This document shows, one piece after another, positions 9,266 through 18,952 of a DNA stretch of 64,000 nt. The stretch is from Ewingella americana (lineage in GTDB: Bacteria; Pseudomonadota; Gammaproteobacteria; Enterobacterales; Enterobacteriaceae), in NCBI RefSeq assembly GCF_006438725.1, contig NZ_RCZD01000007.1:62001-126000 (forward strand), read 5' to 3'. The translations under genes were made by a program, and so were the position numbers. The notes under the pieces were generated by a model, which was not told the origin of the DNA, ran no database searches, and saw nothing but the letters and a program-made list of their open reading frames with translations. Positions within the stretch are counted from its first letter, which is position 1; each line of letters opens with the position of its first letter.

Positions 9266-9484
9266 ATGAAAAAAAGCTTATTGATGATCAGTGCAGCGTT
9301 GATCGCAGTTAGTCTGGCCGGCTGCGCCAGTAATTATGTGATTTCAACCAAAGACGGCAGCATGATCCTCACGGACGGCAAACCTACACTGGATAAATCC
9401 ACCGGTTTGTTGAGCTATACCGATGAGCAAGGCAACGAGCGTCAAATCAACAACGATAACGTCAGCCAGGTGATGAAACGCTAA
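9266..9484 (+). CDS. ygdR: YgdI/YgdR-family small lipoprotein (DUF903)
   Basis: This 72-residue lipoprotein has the lipobox LAGC after a short signal sequence, then an SH3-like DUF903 domain with YVISTKDG, MILTDGKP and YTDEQGNERQIN. It should be lipidated by Lgt and reside in the cell envelope; the function is unknown. AAGGA lies just before the ATG. In E. coli ygdQ sits between mutH and ygdR; here the two are only 109 bases apart and ygdQ is missing. A strong terminator follows. Confidence 0.93.
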   Translation: MKKSLLMISAALIAVSLAGCASNYVISTKDGSMILTDGKPTLDKSTGLLSYTDEQGNERQINNDNVSQVMKR

Positions 9485-9513
9485 GCCCGTTCAGGTTAGA
9501 CGTTGAGGTAGGG

Positions 9514-9543
9514 TGCCAGCGGTGATTTGCCGCTGGCATTTTT
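9514..9543 (+). terminator. Intrinsic terminator after ygdR
   Basis: A TGCCAGCGG/CCGCTGGCA stem with a 7-base loop is followed by TTTTTGT, 30 bases past the ygdR stop. Confidence 0.9.
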
Positions 9544-9746
9544 GTCTACCCGCACAACCCGCCTTGCCATTTCCTGCCGAACTCAGCTTGCCACTTCCCC
9601 CATCCGCGTCGCTTGTATATAGTCAGATATCGTCTCTGACGCACAGACAGCCTCTTTAAAGTAGGTCACGTCTTTAAATAGATATAAAAGTCAGTTAAGG
9701 CACTTTTCATCGGCCTGACATTCTCAAAAAGTAAGGAAGACCGGCA

Positions 9747-10787
9747 ATGCAATATCACCGTATACCCCACAGTTCTTTAGAAGTGAGCTTACTGGGACTT
9801 GGCACCATGACGTTTGGTGAACAGAACAGCGAAGCCGAAGCCCATCAACAGCTCGATTACGCCGTTGCTGCTGGCATCAATCTGATTGATACGGCAGAAA
9901 TGTATCCGGTGCCGCCGCGTCCTGAAACTCAGGGCCTTACCGAAAGCTATATTGGCAGTTGGCTCAAAGCCCGCGGCAATCGTGAAAAGATCGTACTGGC
10001 CAGTAAAGTGTCCGGGCCTTCACGTGGCAGCGACAATGCCATCCGCCCTGATCAATATCTGGATCGCAAAAATATCCGCGCCGCGCTGGACGCCAGCCTG
10101 AAACGTTTGAATACCGACTATCTGGATCTCTACCAGTTGCACTGGCCTCAACGCCCGGCGAATTTCTTCGGCAAACTGGGTTACCAGTACACCGACGACA
10201 GCTCACCGGTCACTATTCTGGAAACGCTGGAAGCGCTGAATGAGCAGGTTCGTGCCGGTAAAATCCGCTACATCGGGGTATCCAATGAGACGCCATGGGG
10301 CGTGATGCGTTACCTGCAATTGGCCGAGAAACACGATCTGCCACGCATTGTGTCGATCCAAAATCCGTACAGCCTGCTGAACCGCAGTTTTGAGATCGGT
10401 CTGGCGGAAATTAGCCAGCACGAAGGCGTGGAACTTCTGGCCTATTCAAGTCTGGCTTTCGGCACGCTGAGCGGCAAGTACCTCAACGGTGCGAAACCAG
10501 CGAACGCGCGTAATACGCTGTTCAGCCGCTTTACCCGTTACTCTTCGCCGCAGTCTGAAGCCGCCGTGGCCGAATATGTGGCACTGGCGAAAAAGCACAG
10601 TCTGGACCCATCACAGATGGCGCTGGCCTTTGTGCGTCAGCAACCGTTTGTCGCCAGTACTCTGCTCGGTGCGACATCGCTGGAGCAGTTGAAGATCAAC
10701 ATCGACAGCCAAAACCTGACGCTGGATCAGGACGTGCTGAACTCTTTGGAAGAGCTCCACAAACGCTTCACCATTCCTGCGCCGTAA
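9747..10787 (+). CDS. tas: Aldo-keto reductase Tas
   Basis: This 346-aa NADP(H)-dependent aldo-keto reductase is Tas-type, named because it complements tyrosine auxotrophy in E. coli; its natural substrate is uncertain. The AKR barrel features are present: GLGTMTFG at the N-terminus, Asp and Tyr in LIDTAEMYPV, Lys in VLASKVSGP, and the catalytic His in LYQLHWP. GAGKIRYIGVSN-type cofactor-region sequence (RAGKIRYIGVSNET) follows. The length matches E. coli Tas. AAGGAAG precedes the ATG and an intrinsic terminator follows. Confidence 0.95.
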   Translation: MQYHRIPHSSLEVSLLGLGTMTFGEQNSEAEAHQQLDYAVAAGINLIDTAEMYPVPPRPETQGLTESYIGSWLKARGNREKIVLASKVSGPSRGSDNAIRPDQYLDRKNIRAALDASLKRLNTDYLDLYQLHWPQRPANFFGKLGYQYTDDSSPVTILETLEALNEQVRAGKIRYIGVSNETPWGVMRYLQLAEKHDLPRIVSIQNPYSLLNRSFEIGLAEISQHEGVELLAYSSLAFGTLSGKYLNGAKPANARNTLFSRFTRYSSPQSEAAVAEYVALAKKHSLDPSQMALAFVRQQPFVASTLLGATSLEQLKINIDSQNLTLDQDVLNSLEELHKRFTIPAP

Positions 10788-10810
10788 TCGTGGCTAATAA
10801 GCCTTAAAAA

Positions 10811-10857
10811 GGGCGCTGTGCTGGTCAGAATTTACTGACGGCACAGCGCCCTTTTTT
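10811..10857 (+). terminator. Intrinsic terminator after tas
   Basis: A perfect 11-bp stem GGGCGCTGTGC/GCACAGCGCCC is followed by TTTTTT, 23 bases past the tas stop. Confidence 0.93.
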
Positions 10858-11047
10858 ATCGCCTTCTTGTACTATCAATGATTTCGGACAACTACTACGC
10901 ACCTCCCAGTACCTATTATCGTTGGGCGGTCGGTGCTCCTCTCACAATGCGGCCAGCGTTGATCACAGAATAAAGGCATTAGTTAATCTCAGATTACTGC
11001 TCCTGCTTTTCTGAGATGTTCATTATCTCTGGAAGAGTGAAAACATT

Positions 11048-12520
11048 ATGGATCGGATGACCCCGCTGAAACCTGTTCCTTCGTTTATCGCAATAGCCAT
11101 TACGCTCATTATCTGGTTTGTTATTCCGCACCCTCAGGAAGTGACGCCCAATGCATGGCATCTGCTGGCGCTGTTTGTCGGCACAATTGCAGCGATTATT
11201 GGCAAAGCCTTGCCGATTGGCGCCCTCTCCATCATCGCCATTGCTTTGGTTGCACTCACCGGGGTGACCAATCCCGGCAAACCTGCTGCGGCACTGAATG
11301 ATGCGCTCAGCGGTTTTTCAAATAATCTTATCTGGCTGATTGGTATTTCGATCATGCTGTCGCAAAGCCTGAATAAAACCGGGCTGGGTGCGCGCATTGG
11401 TTACTATTTTATTTCTCTGGTCGGTAAAAGTACTTTAGGGATTGCCTATGCGCTGGCCATTGCCGAAACCCTGCTGGCACCGGTAACACCCAGCAATACC
11501 GCCCGTGGTGGCGGTATTATTCACCCGATTATGCGCTCTATTGCCGACAGCTTTGATTCAAAACCGGAGCCGGGGTCGACGGAAAAAATTGGCCGTTACT
11601 TAGCGCTGGTTAACTACAATATCAACCCGATTACTTCCGCGATGTTTATTACTGCCACTGCGCCTAACCCATTGATTGTCAATCTTATCATGAAAGAGAT
11701 CGGCTCAAGCTTTGAGCTGACCTGGGGAATGTGGGCTATCGCAGCGCTGTTGCCTGCGCTGGTTTCTTTGATTGTGATTCCCCTGGTGATCTATTGGTTA
11801 TATCCGCCCCAAATCAAAATAACGCCGAATGCTCAGGTGTTTGCCAAAGAAAAAATGCGTGAACTCGGCCCCGTTTCCCTGCCAGAGAAAATCACCCTCT
11901 CAGCGTTTGGTTTGCTGTTGCTGTTGTGGGCGGGCATTCCGGCTTTCTTATTGGGTCAGACATGGGCGGTAGACCCGACAACGGCGGCCTTTATAGGGTT
12001 GTCCGTTCTGCTGATAACAGGCGTATTAAGCTGGGATGATTTATTAAAAAATAAAGGCGCGTGGGATACGATTGTCTGGTTCGCTGCGCTGGTGATGATG
12101 GCAACCTTCCTCGGCAAACTGGGCTTAATCAGTTGGCTGTCACAGAGTGTGGGGGGTGCAATTGATAACTTAGGCATCGGATGGATTGGCGGCACGATTC
12201 TGCTGGTTTTGGTCTATGTTTATTCCCACTACTTCTTCGCCAGCACCACGGCGCATATCACGGCCATGTTCGCTGCTTTCTTCACCGCCGGTCTGGCTCT
12301 CGGCGCACCTCCGGCATTCTTAGCCTTAATCCTGGCGTTCTCTTCCTCTTTGATGATGTCCCTGACCCACTACGGTACCGGTACAGCGCCGATCATCTTT
12401 GGTTCAGGCTACGTCACGCTGGGTGAATGGTGGAAAACCGGGTTTATTCTCAGCGTGATTAACCTGATTATCTGGATCACCGTAGGGGGATTATGGTGGA
12501 AGTGGCTGGGCTACTGGTAA
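11048..12520 (+). CDS. DASS-family (SLC13/CitT-type) anion transporter
   Basis: This 490-aa inner-membrane protein has at least 11 hydrophobic segments. It has the divalent anion:Na+ symporter layout: two related halves and the substrate-loop motifs TPSNTARGG (about residues 157-165) and ITATAPNPL (about 206-214). Family members exchange or import di- and tricarboxylates such as citrate, tartrate or succinate; the substrate here cannot be read. GGAAGAG precedes the ATG. It sits between tas and lplT, where E. coli has no transporter, as a single-gene unit closed by a terminator. Confidence 0.88.
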   Translation: MDRMTPLKPVPSFIAIAITLIIWFVIPHPQEVTPNAWHLLALFVGTIAAIIGKALPIGALSIIAIALVALTGVTNPGKPAAALNDALSGFSNNLIWLIGISIMLSQSLNKTGLGARIGYYFISLVGKSTLGIAYALAIAETLLAPVTPSNTARGGGIIHPIMRSIADSFDSKPEPGSTEKIGRYLALVNYNINPITSAMFITATAPNPLIVNLIMKEIGSSFELTWGMWAIAALLPALVSLIVIPLVIYWLYPPQIKITPNAQVFAKEKMRELGPVSLPEKITLSAFGLLLLLWAGIPAFLLGQTWAVDPTTAAFIGLSVLLITGVLSWDDLLKNKGAWDTIVWFAALVMMATFLGKLGLISWLSQSVGGAIDNLGIGWIGGTILLVLVYVYSHYFFASTTAHITAMFAAFFTAGLALGAPPAFLALILAFSSSLMMSLTHYGTGTAPIIFGSGYVTLGEWWKTGFILSVINLIIWITVGGLWWKWLGYW

Positions 12521-12548
12521 ATGTCACTGAACACATCAGGTTAAAATG

Positions 12549-12577
12549 CAACAACCCCGGATTGACCGGGGTTGTTA
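12549..12577. terminator. Bidirectional terminator between the anion transporter and lplT
   Basis: The hairpin AACAACCCCGG/CCGGGGTTGTT with a 5-base loop sits between convergent genes. T-rich sequence follows on the plus strand and TTTTAA on the minus strand. Confidence 0.85.
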
Positions 12578-12595
12578 TTGATTGAAAGCGATAAA

Positions 12596-13801
12596 CTACG
12601 CCCGGCGCTTTTGCATCACCTGCCACACCCACAGCGCTGTAATAGCCAGTGCGAAGACCACACCGAAACCGATACCAATGCCCACCACTGGCACGCCAAC
12701 CATCACCACCAGTGAGTACAGCCCCAGCATCAATAGCATCGCAGTGTTCTCACCGAGATTCTGCACCGCAATCGCATTACCCGCACCGACAGACTCTTTA
12801 CCGCGATGCTGTAACAGCGCATTGAGCGGCACCACGAAGAACCCGCCAAGCACACCCACAATCACCAACAGCAGATAGCTGTTCATCATGCTGGTTTGCA
12901 CCGCAAAAACAACCACCGCCACGCCAATCGCCACGCCCGCAGGCAGGCAGCGTTTCACCGTTTTGAGGGTGATCAGTTTGGCGGCAGCAGCGGCACCAAA
13001 GACGATACCAATCGCCACCATTGCGTTAAGCAACGTCGGGGTTTTGTTGTCAGTAATACCGAGCGCCACCGGCACCCACAGCACCAGCAGGAATCGCAGC
13101 GTAACGCCAGCGCCCCAGAACAGACTGGTCCCGACCAGAGAGAAGCGGGTTTCGCCGTCGTTCCACAAAATACGGCAGGCGCGGAAGAAGGTGCAGGTCA
13201 TGGCTTTAGGATTCCATGACTGCCCCGGACGCGCTGCGGCAAGCTGCGGAATAAACCAGTTCGCCACCACTGCCGCCGCATAGGCCAGCACACAGATGCC
13301 GAGCGCGGCCAGAATACTCCAGTCAGCCAACGCACCGCCGGCCACCGAGCCAAGCAAAATCGCGGCGATGGTTGATGCTTCCATCAGACCGTTGGCTTTC
13401 ACCAGCTGTTCACCTTCGGTAATTTCACCGAGAATGCCGTATTTAGCCGGTGAATAGGCCGCCGCGCCGATCCCGACCAGCGTATAACCGAGGAACGGAT
13501 TCAGTCCCGCGCAGATTACCGCTGCACCGGCCAGCTTGAGAATATTGGCGAACATCATCACCCGGCCCTTGGCAAAACTGTCGGCGAACTGGCCGACAAA
13601 CGGTGCGAGAATGATGTAGGTGGCGACAAACGCCATTTGCAGAATCGGCTGGCTCCAGTCGGGATACAACTGTTGCTTAATCAGCGCCAGTGCGGCAAAC
13701 AGCAACGCGTTATCGCCAAAGGCCGACAGGAACTGTGCGGCGATCACCGCCGTCATACTGCGCGACATCAGCGGGGATTTTGCAGCTAAGGGCTGGGTCA
13801 T
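12596..13801 (-). CDS. lplT: Lysophospholipid transporter LplT
   Basis: LplT flips lysophosphatidylethanolamine inward across the inner membrane so that Aas can re-acylate it. The 401-aa MFS protein has 12 predicted membrane segments and an N-terminus ([20 protein letters not shown]) typical of the family. The start overlaps the aas stop by 4 bases (ATGA), the conserved aas-lplT coupling. The length is close to E. coli LplT (397 aa). Confidence 0.96.
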   Translation of the reverse strand: MTQPLAAKSPLMSRSMTAVIAAQFLSAFGDNALLFAALALIKQQLYPDWSQPILQMAFVATYIILAPFVGQFADSFAKGRVMMFANILKLAGAAVICAGLNPFLGYTLVGIGAAAYSPAKYGILGEITEGEQLVKANGLMEASTIAAILLGSVAGGALADWSILAALGICVLAYAAAVVANWFIPQLAAARPGQSWNPKAMTCTFFRACRILWNDGETRFSLVGTSLFWGAGVTLRFLLVLWVPVALGITDNKTPTLLNAMVAIGIVFGAAAAAKLITLKTVKRCLPAGVAIGVAVVVFAVQTSMMNSYLLLVIVGVLGGFFVVPLNALLQHRGKESVGAGNAIAVQNLGENTAMLLMLGLYSLVVMVGVPVVGIGIGFGVVFALAITALWVWQVMQKRRA

Positions 13802-15963
13802 GCCTCATTCTCCGGTTTTTCTGCCATCTCGCGCAGGGTGACAAAGTCAGGTTTTCCGCTGCCGAGTAACGGCAGCGCTTTGACCACGCGGATCTCGCGC
13901 GGCACATTAAGCTCAGGCAGCCCCAATTCGCGGGCGGCTTTTGATAGGGCGTCACGACGCAGTTCGGCGTCGGTAGTAAACAGCACCAAAGCTTCACCCT
14001 TGCTGCTGTCGCTACGAGAGGTCGCGGCGTGCTGGCAGTCAGGCGAGGCTTTCAGCGCCACCTGCTCGACGCTTTCCAGCGAGACCATTTCACCGGCCAG
14101 TTTCGCAAATCGCTTCACGCGGCCTTTAATCACACAGAAACCCCGCTCATCGAGCGTGACAATATCTCCGGTGTCGTACCAGCCTGGCTGCATATCGCCG
14201 TCAGCATTTTCGGCCTGTGGCGTTTCCAGTACACCGGGGTTTTCCACCCGCAGATAGCCTTTCATGATATTCGGCCCACGCAGTTGCAGGCGTCCACCCT
14301 CTTCGATTCCCGGCACGTTAATCAAACGCGACGCCATGCCCGGCATGATGCGACCCACGGTATTGATTTTGGTCGCCATCGGCACATTGATAGAGACCAC
14401 GGGCGCGCATTCCGTCACGCCGTAACCTTCCAGAATGCGGATACCAAATTTGTCCTGCCAGATTTGCTTGGTGCTTTCAGACAGTTTCTCGGCACCGGCC
14501 ACCACGTAACGCAAGCGCGCAAAATCATACGGATGCGCAAAACGGGCGTAATTACCGAGGAAAGTCGAGGTGCCAAACAGCACGGTGCAGTTCTGGTCAT
14601 AGACCAGTTCTGGCACGATGCGGTAATGCAGCGGGCTGGGGTAGAGGAACACCCGCGCACCGGTAATGAGGGGTGTCAGCAGGCCGACGGTCAGACCAAA
14701 GGCGTGGAACAGCGGTAGCGAGGACATAAACCTGTCGCGCGGCGTGAAATCCGCAATAGTGCGGATCTGCTCGACGTTGGCCAGCAGGCTGGCGTGGGAA
14801 TGCACCACGCCTTTCGGGTTGCCTTCCGAGCCGGAGGTAAACAGCACCAGCGCCGCGTCATCGGCTTTCTGTGGCAGCATCGCCCGGCGCGGGAAGATCA
14901 GGTGGAACAGGATCCACAGCTTATCTTCGGTGGTCACGGTATCTTTCAGATCTTCCAGATAGACCCACTTCGCCTCAGGTACATTCTCCGGCAGGTGGGT
15001 TAATTTGCCTTTTTCCAGAAACTGTCGAGAAGTGATGATGGTTTCTATCTGCGCCGCTTTCATCGCGCTTTTGATGCCTTTGGCACCCGCCGTATAATTG
15101 AGCAGCGCCGGAATGCGATTACGCATTGACGCGCCAAACAGCGCCGCCGCCATAATTGTGGCGTTCGGCAGCAGCATACCGACGTGTTCACCTTCGCGGG
15201 TGAAGCGTTGCAGGATGCGGCTGACGCCGAGGGATTTTTTCAGTAACCCCTGGTAGGTATCTTCTTTGAAGGCGATGTCAGCAATGCAGAGTTTACGGCG
15301 GCCATAGCGAGTCTGTGCAGACAGCAATGCCTGATAGAGCGTTTCCGGCTCGCGGGTGTTCATCCGCGCATCCATCATGATGTCATGCAGCTTCTGCCCG
15401 GCCAGTACGCGACGTTCACGGGCGCGCGGCGCATCCGGCATCGGCACCTGCTGTGGAGGCAAAATGTTGATGGTGATCTTCGGGAACCAGCGGATTTTAA
15501 AGCTGCCAAACAGGCGGCCAAATGGCGTGTACTCCGCACCGTCAATGCGCACCGGTACGACGGTAGCCTGCGACTTCGCCGCCACAAAGGCTGCGCCGTC
15601 GTAAATTTTCATCAGTGAACCGGTCACCGTGATACGCCCTTCAGGGAACACCACCACCGGGCGGCCTTTCTCGACTTCACGCACCAGTCTCTTGATAGCC
15701 ATCGGCTTGGTGGGATCCAGCGGCACGAAATCAACATAAGACTTCAGCCACTGCATATACCAGCTATCGGTGATGTTCGAATAGACCGCAAACACCGGTT
15801 TGACCGGCAGGAACAGCACCAACAGTACGCCGTCGATAAACGAAACATGGTTCGGCGTGATCAGCAGCTTTGGATAATCAAAACTGGCGTTGGCGGGCGT
15901 GACCGTCACGCGATATAACAGACGGAACAGTAGCCTGAAAAATGAAAACAGAAGGTTATACAT
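13798..15963 (-). CDS. aas: Bifunctional acyl-ACP synthetase / 2-acyl-GPE acyltransferase Aas
   Basis: Aas activates a fatty acid onto bound ACP and transfers it to lysophosphatidylethanolamine at the inner membrane. The N-terminal acyltransferase domain has the NHxxxxD motif as [10 protein letters not shown] and FPEGRI. The C-terminal AMP-forming domain has the P-loop [19 protein letters not shown] and YDTGD. I chose ATG 15963 ([10 protein letters not shown]) because AAGGAG lies 9 bases upstream. An in-frame ATG at 15987 would add 8 residues and has a poor site. That gives 721 aa against 719 in E. coli. It is operonic with lplT. Confidence 0.96.
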   Translation of the reverse strand: MYNLLFSFFRLLFRLLYRVTVTPANASFDYPKLLITPNHVSFIDGVLLVLFLPVKPVFAVYSNITDSWYMQWLKSYVDFVPLDPTKPMAIKRLVREVEKGRPVVVFPEGRITVTGSLMKIYDGAAFVAAKSQATVVPVRIDGAEYTPFGRLFGSFKIRWFPKITINILPPQQVPMPDAPRARERRVLAGQKLHDIMMDARMNTREPETLYQALLSAQTRYGRRKLCIADIAFKEDTYQGLLKKSLGVSRILQRFTREGEHVGMLLPNATIMAAALFGASMRNRIPALLNYTAGAKGIKSAMKAAQIETIITSRQFLEKGKLTHLPENVPEAKWVYLEDLKDTVTTEDKLWILFHLIFPRRAMLPQKADDAALVLFTSGSEGNPKGVVHSHASLLANVEQIRTIADFTPRDRFMSSLPLFHAFGLTVGLLTPLITGARVFLYPSPLHYRIVPELVYDQNCTVLFGTSTFLGNYARFAHPYDFARLRYVVAGAEKLSESTKQIWQDKFGIRILEGYGVTECAPVVSINVPMATKINTVGRIMPGMASRLINVPGIEEGGRLQLRGPNIMKGYLRVENPGVLETPQAENADGDMQPGWYDTGDIVTLDERGFCVIKGRVKRFAKLAGEMVSLESVEQVALKASPDCQHAATSRSDSSKGEALVLFTTDAELRRDALSKAARELGLPELNVPREIRVVKALPLLGSGKPDFVTLREMAEKPENEA

Positions 15964-16104
15964 CTGAGCCATCTCCTTATGAGTCATCCCTGATTCTGAA
16001 AGAAAAAAGGTTAGGGAAACAGCATACTATAGGAGAGAGGAATTTTACGACGGGCAGGTATAAGTTTAGGAGTGTCGCTGATTCAGCAATGCCGAAAAAA
16101 AGGC

Positions 16105-16197
16105 AAAAAAAACCTACGCATCCGCGTAGGTTGGTGCAAATCTAATCGGTATCAACATACAGAGTACGTTGATGATTCACCAATCAATACCTCTGGG
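16105..16197 (-). ncRNA. omrA: OmrA/OmrB-type small RNA
   Basis: Read on the minus strand, the 5' end CCCAGAGGTATTGATTGGTG is the conserved seed of OmrA/OmrB. A variable middle follows, then GCACCAACCTACGCGGATGC and a terminator stem (AACCTACGC/GCGTAGGTT) with eight T. The total is about 93 nt. In enterobacteria these Hfq-dependent sRNAs are induced by OmpR and repress outer-membrane receptors, curli and ompR, and they lie between aas and galR, as here. Only one copy is visible where E. coli has two. A TAAATT -10 element lies just upstream of the 5' end. The rest of 15964-16424 shows no gene. Confidence 0.93.
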
Positions 16198-16424
16198 ACG
16201 TTCAATTTAGCCGCTTTGCCTTATTCGCAGCCAGCAAGCAATCGAAACATATTCCCGCAAAGTGTAACCAGTGGTGAAAAACTGTCTGTTTTCCGTCATG
16301 AACATCAGACGGTTACCGGATCAGCGGGGTTTTACCGACTAAATCATTGGCGCTGTAGCAACGCTGCGGGCAAAACGCCCCGAATTACGGAGCCACGTCG
16401 GTGATTCGCAGGACAGAAGCGGCA

Positions 16425-18686
16425 TCAGGCATGCAGGGTAACCTCCACCAGACAGCTCATGGCGTTCGGCCCTTGCGTCAACGGCGAAGTGCCGATATCC
16501 AGCGTCAGCACGTTCGGGTTACCCGCCTGCTCGGTCTCCTGCCATTTGCCGCCAAAGCCAGGGTCAAACCACGCGCCGGTCGCCATCAGTACTACACCAC
16601 GGGTAATGCCGTCGTTGAGCGATACGCCGGCCAGGCAACTGCCGCGATCGTTGGAGACTTTCACCAGCGCACCATTTTGCAGACCGCGCCCGGCGGCGTC
16701 CTCGGGGTGCATCATCAGGGTTTCTTTGCCTGCCGTTTTGTTCGACTGCGCCAGCGGTGACTGATCCAGCTGGCTATGCAGACGGTCTTTCGGCTGAATG
16801 GAGATCAAATGCAGCGGCCACTGTTTCGCGGTGTCAGAACCCAGCCACTCTACCGGCGGTTTCCATTCAGGATGACCGGCGAAATCTTTGTAGCCGTAGC
16901 TGGCAATTTTTTCAGAGAACAGCTCAATTTTTCCGCTCTGCGTGCCGAGTGGATTGGCTCTCGGGCTTTTACGGAACTCTTCGAAGAACACGAAATCTTT
17001 CTCCGGCATCGGTAACTCGACAAAGCCGCGTTCCCAGAAGCTTTCGAAATCGGGCCATTCCACGCCGGTACCGTTCTGCGCTTCGCCACATTTTCGGTAG
17101 ATATGGCGTAGCCAGGCATCCTCGTTGCGCCCCTGCGTGAACTGCTCGCGGTAGCCCAGACGCTCAGCCAGATCGGCAAAAATGTCGAAGTCATTACGTG
17201 CCTGATGCTGCGGCGCAATCGCCTGATGCATCGCCAGCACGAAGCGGTCGCGGGACGATCCACCGATATCATTACGCTCAAGCGTGGTGGTCGCCGGCAA
17301 CACGATGTCAGCCATTTTGGCGGCCGGGGTCCAGACGTTGTCCTGAACAATGATGGTGTCCGGCTTCTGCCACCCTTCCACCAGCCGGTTAAGCTGCTGA
17401 TGGTGATGGAACGGGTTACCGCCTGACCAGTGCACCAGATGGATCTCCGGGTAGTTCAGCGTTTCCCCCTGAAACTCATACGGCTGGCCCGGGTTGAGCA
17501 ACATGTCGCTGATACGCGCTACCGGGATCGATAACCCTGACGGGTTGGGTCCGGCGCTCACCGCCGGTCCCGGCGTGTCAAAGCGCGGGTTGCCGACGCT
17601 GTTCATCGAACCGTGACCAAAGGAGAAGCCGCCACCCGGCAGACCGACCTGTCCGAGCATCGCCGAGAGCGCAATCATCATCCAGTACGGCTGTTCGCCG
17701 CGATGGGCGCGCTGCACCGAATAAGAGCAGGTGATGAAACTGCGCACGCCAATCAACTGCTGCGCCAAACGGGCGATACGCTCAGCCGGGATGCCAGTAA
17801 TGTCGCTCGCCCACTCCGGGGTTTTCGCCACGCCGTCGGTTTCCCCTTGCAGGTAGGCCGCCAGTTGCGGATACCCAACGCAGTGGCTGGCGAGGAAAGC
17901 ATCGTCCTGCGCGCCCTGACGCTGAATTTCGAAGGCCATCGCCATCATCAATGCGGCATCAGTATTGGGCCGGATTGGGATCCACTCAGCATTCAAAAAT
18001 GCCGGGCAGTCATCACGCATCGGGCTGATGTTGATCACCGGCGTGCCCTTTTTCGCCAACTGCTCGAGCGCCGGTTTCAGCGTGTGCTCCACGGCACCGC
18101 CGGAGGCCACCTGCGCGTTTTTCAGCGCCAGCCCGCCAAAGGCCAACAGGATCTCGGCATTGTCTACCACGCTTGGCCACGAAGTGACCCGACCGGTCAT
18201 CGGCGTAAAGGTGCCAATCACATAAGGCAGGAAAAACTGCGCCGATCCCCAGCTGTAGTTGCCCTGCTGATCGACCCCGCCGCCGCCAGTGAAATAAAAG
18301 CGCCGCACCAGAGATCGCGCGTGATGCAGGCGACCGGCGGAGGACCAGCCGTACGATCCGTTGAAAATGCCCGAGGCGCCGTAGCGATCACGCACGCGTT
18401 TGTTCTCTTCCGCGACCAGATCCAGCGCCAGATCCCAGTCAACTTCGACAAAATCTTCTTTACCGCGCAGCGTGCGGTCACTGTTTTCGCGCTTTTGCAG
18501 CCACGAACGGCGCACCGCCGGTTTGCGGATACGTTTATCGGAGTAAACCAGCGGGACGATGGAGTCGAGCAACGGCGAAGGATCGGCATCCGCAGAGTAA
18601 GGTTCACAGCGGATCAACCGCCCGTCTTCAACTACGGCGGTGTAGGCTCCCCAATGAGCCAATTGCGGATAACGTTTGATTGTCAT
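16425..18686 (-). CDS. BisC/TorZ-family molybdopterin S- or N-oxide reductase, cytoplasmic
   Basis: This 753-aa bis-MGD molybdoenzyme belongs to the DMSO/TMAO/biotin sulfoxide reductase family. The Mo-ligand Ser is Ser116 in GSYGWSSAG, and further motifs are TSWPSV, GGNPFHHHQ, LERNDIGGSSRD and RLHSQLDQSP. No Tat signal or Fe-S motif is present, so it is likely soluble and cytoplasmic like BisC, possibly reducing biotin sulfoxide or methionine sulfoxide; the substrate is inference. I start at ATG 18686. An in-frame TTG at 18719 would overlap a TATAAT promoter element. It is inserted between omrA and galR as a single gene. Confidence 0.88.
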   Translation of the reverse strand: MTIKRYPQLAHWGAYTAVVEDGRLIRCEPYSADADPSPLLDSIVPLVYSDKRIRKPAVRRSWLQKRENSDRTLRGKEDFVEVDWDLALDLVAEENKRVRDRYGASGIFNGSYGWSSAGRLHHARSLVRRFYFTGGGGVDQQGNYSWGSAQFFLPYVIGTFTPMTGRVTSWPSVVDNAEILLAFGGLALKNAQVASGGAVEHTLKPALEQLAKKGTPVINISPMRDDCPAFLNAEWIPIRPNTDAALMMAMAFEIQRQGAQDDAFLASHCVGYPQLAAYLQGETDGVAKTPEWASDITGIPAERIARLAQQLIGVRSFITCSYSVQRAHRGEQPYWMMIALSAMLGQVGLPGGGFSFGHGSMNSVGNPRFDTPGPAVSAGPNPSGLSIPVARISDMLLNPGQPYEFQGETLNYPEIHLVHWSGGNPFHHHQQLNRLVEGWQKPDTIIVQDNVWTPAAKMADIVLPATTTLERNDIGGSSRDRFVLAMHQAIAPQHQARNDFDIFADLAERLGYREQFTQGRNEDAWLRHIYRKCGEAQNGTGVEWPDFESFWERGFVELPMPEKDFVFFEEFRKSPRANPLGTQSGKIELFSEKIASYGYKDFAGHPEWKPPVEWLGSDTAKQWPLHLISIQPKDRLHSQLDQSPLAQSNKTAGKETLMMHPEDAAGRGLQNGALVKVSNDRGSCLAGVSLNDGITRGVVLMATGAWFDPGFGGKWQETEQAGNPNVLTLDIGTSPLTQGPNAMSCLVEVTLHA

Positions 18687-18708
18687 GTTGTTCTCAGGTG
18701 GGATTTTT

Positions 18709-18714
18709 ATTATA
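18709..18714 (-). promoter_or_regulatory. Consensus -10 box for the BisC-like gene
   Basis: A perfect TATAAT on the minus strand lies 23 bases before the chosen ATG. No good -35 element lies at the expected distance. Its presence argues against a TTG start further upstream. Confidence 0.5.
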
Positions 18715-18914
18715 GGCAAGTGAATAGGGTTAAAAATAGCATTGTGGGCAGCCGGAACTCAAAGCACAAATATCGATAATCGGCAGTGTTCGCAGGCAAA
18801 GCGGGTGTTATTTAATTTTGCTCTGCTGTTGCTCAGGCGACAAAACATTGCCTTGCATCACAAAGTTGCGATCTGTCCCCCTTGCCCCACCGCGTTTTTT
18901 CCGCAAAACTGGTA

Positions 18915-18930
18915 GTGTAAACGTTTACCC
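18915..18930 (+). promoter_or_regulatory. GalR/GalS-type operator upstream of galR
   Basis: GTGTAAACGTTTACCC matches the GTGNAANCGNTTNCAC Gal operator at all but one fixed position. It lies 23 bases before the galR ATG and points to autoregulation. Confidence 0.85.
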
Positions 18931-18952
18931 TCACACAAATTTTGGACGTGTA

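Noticed and set aside
14029..14718. Long plus-strand open frame opposite aas
   Set aside because: It is an antisense frame of a clearly coding gene, rich in His, Arg and Gln, with no family resemblance.
17613..18779. 388-codon plus-strand frame opposite the BisC-like gene
   Set aside because: It mirrors the minus-strand coding sequence; the composition is typical of antisense frames in GC-rich genes.
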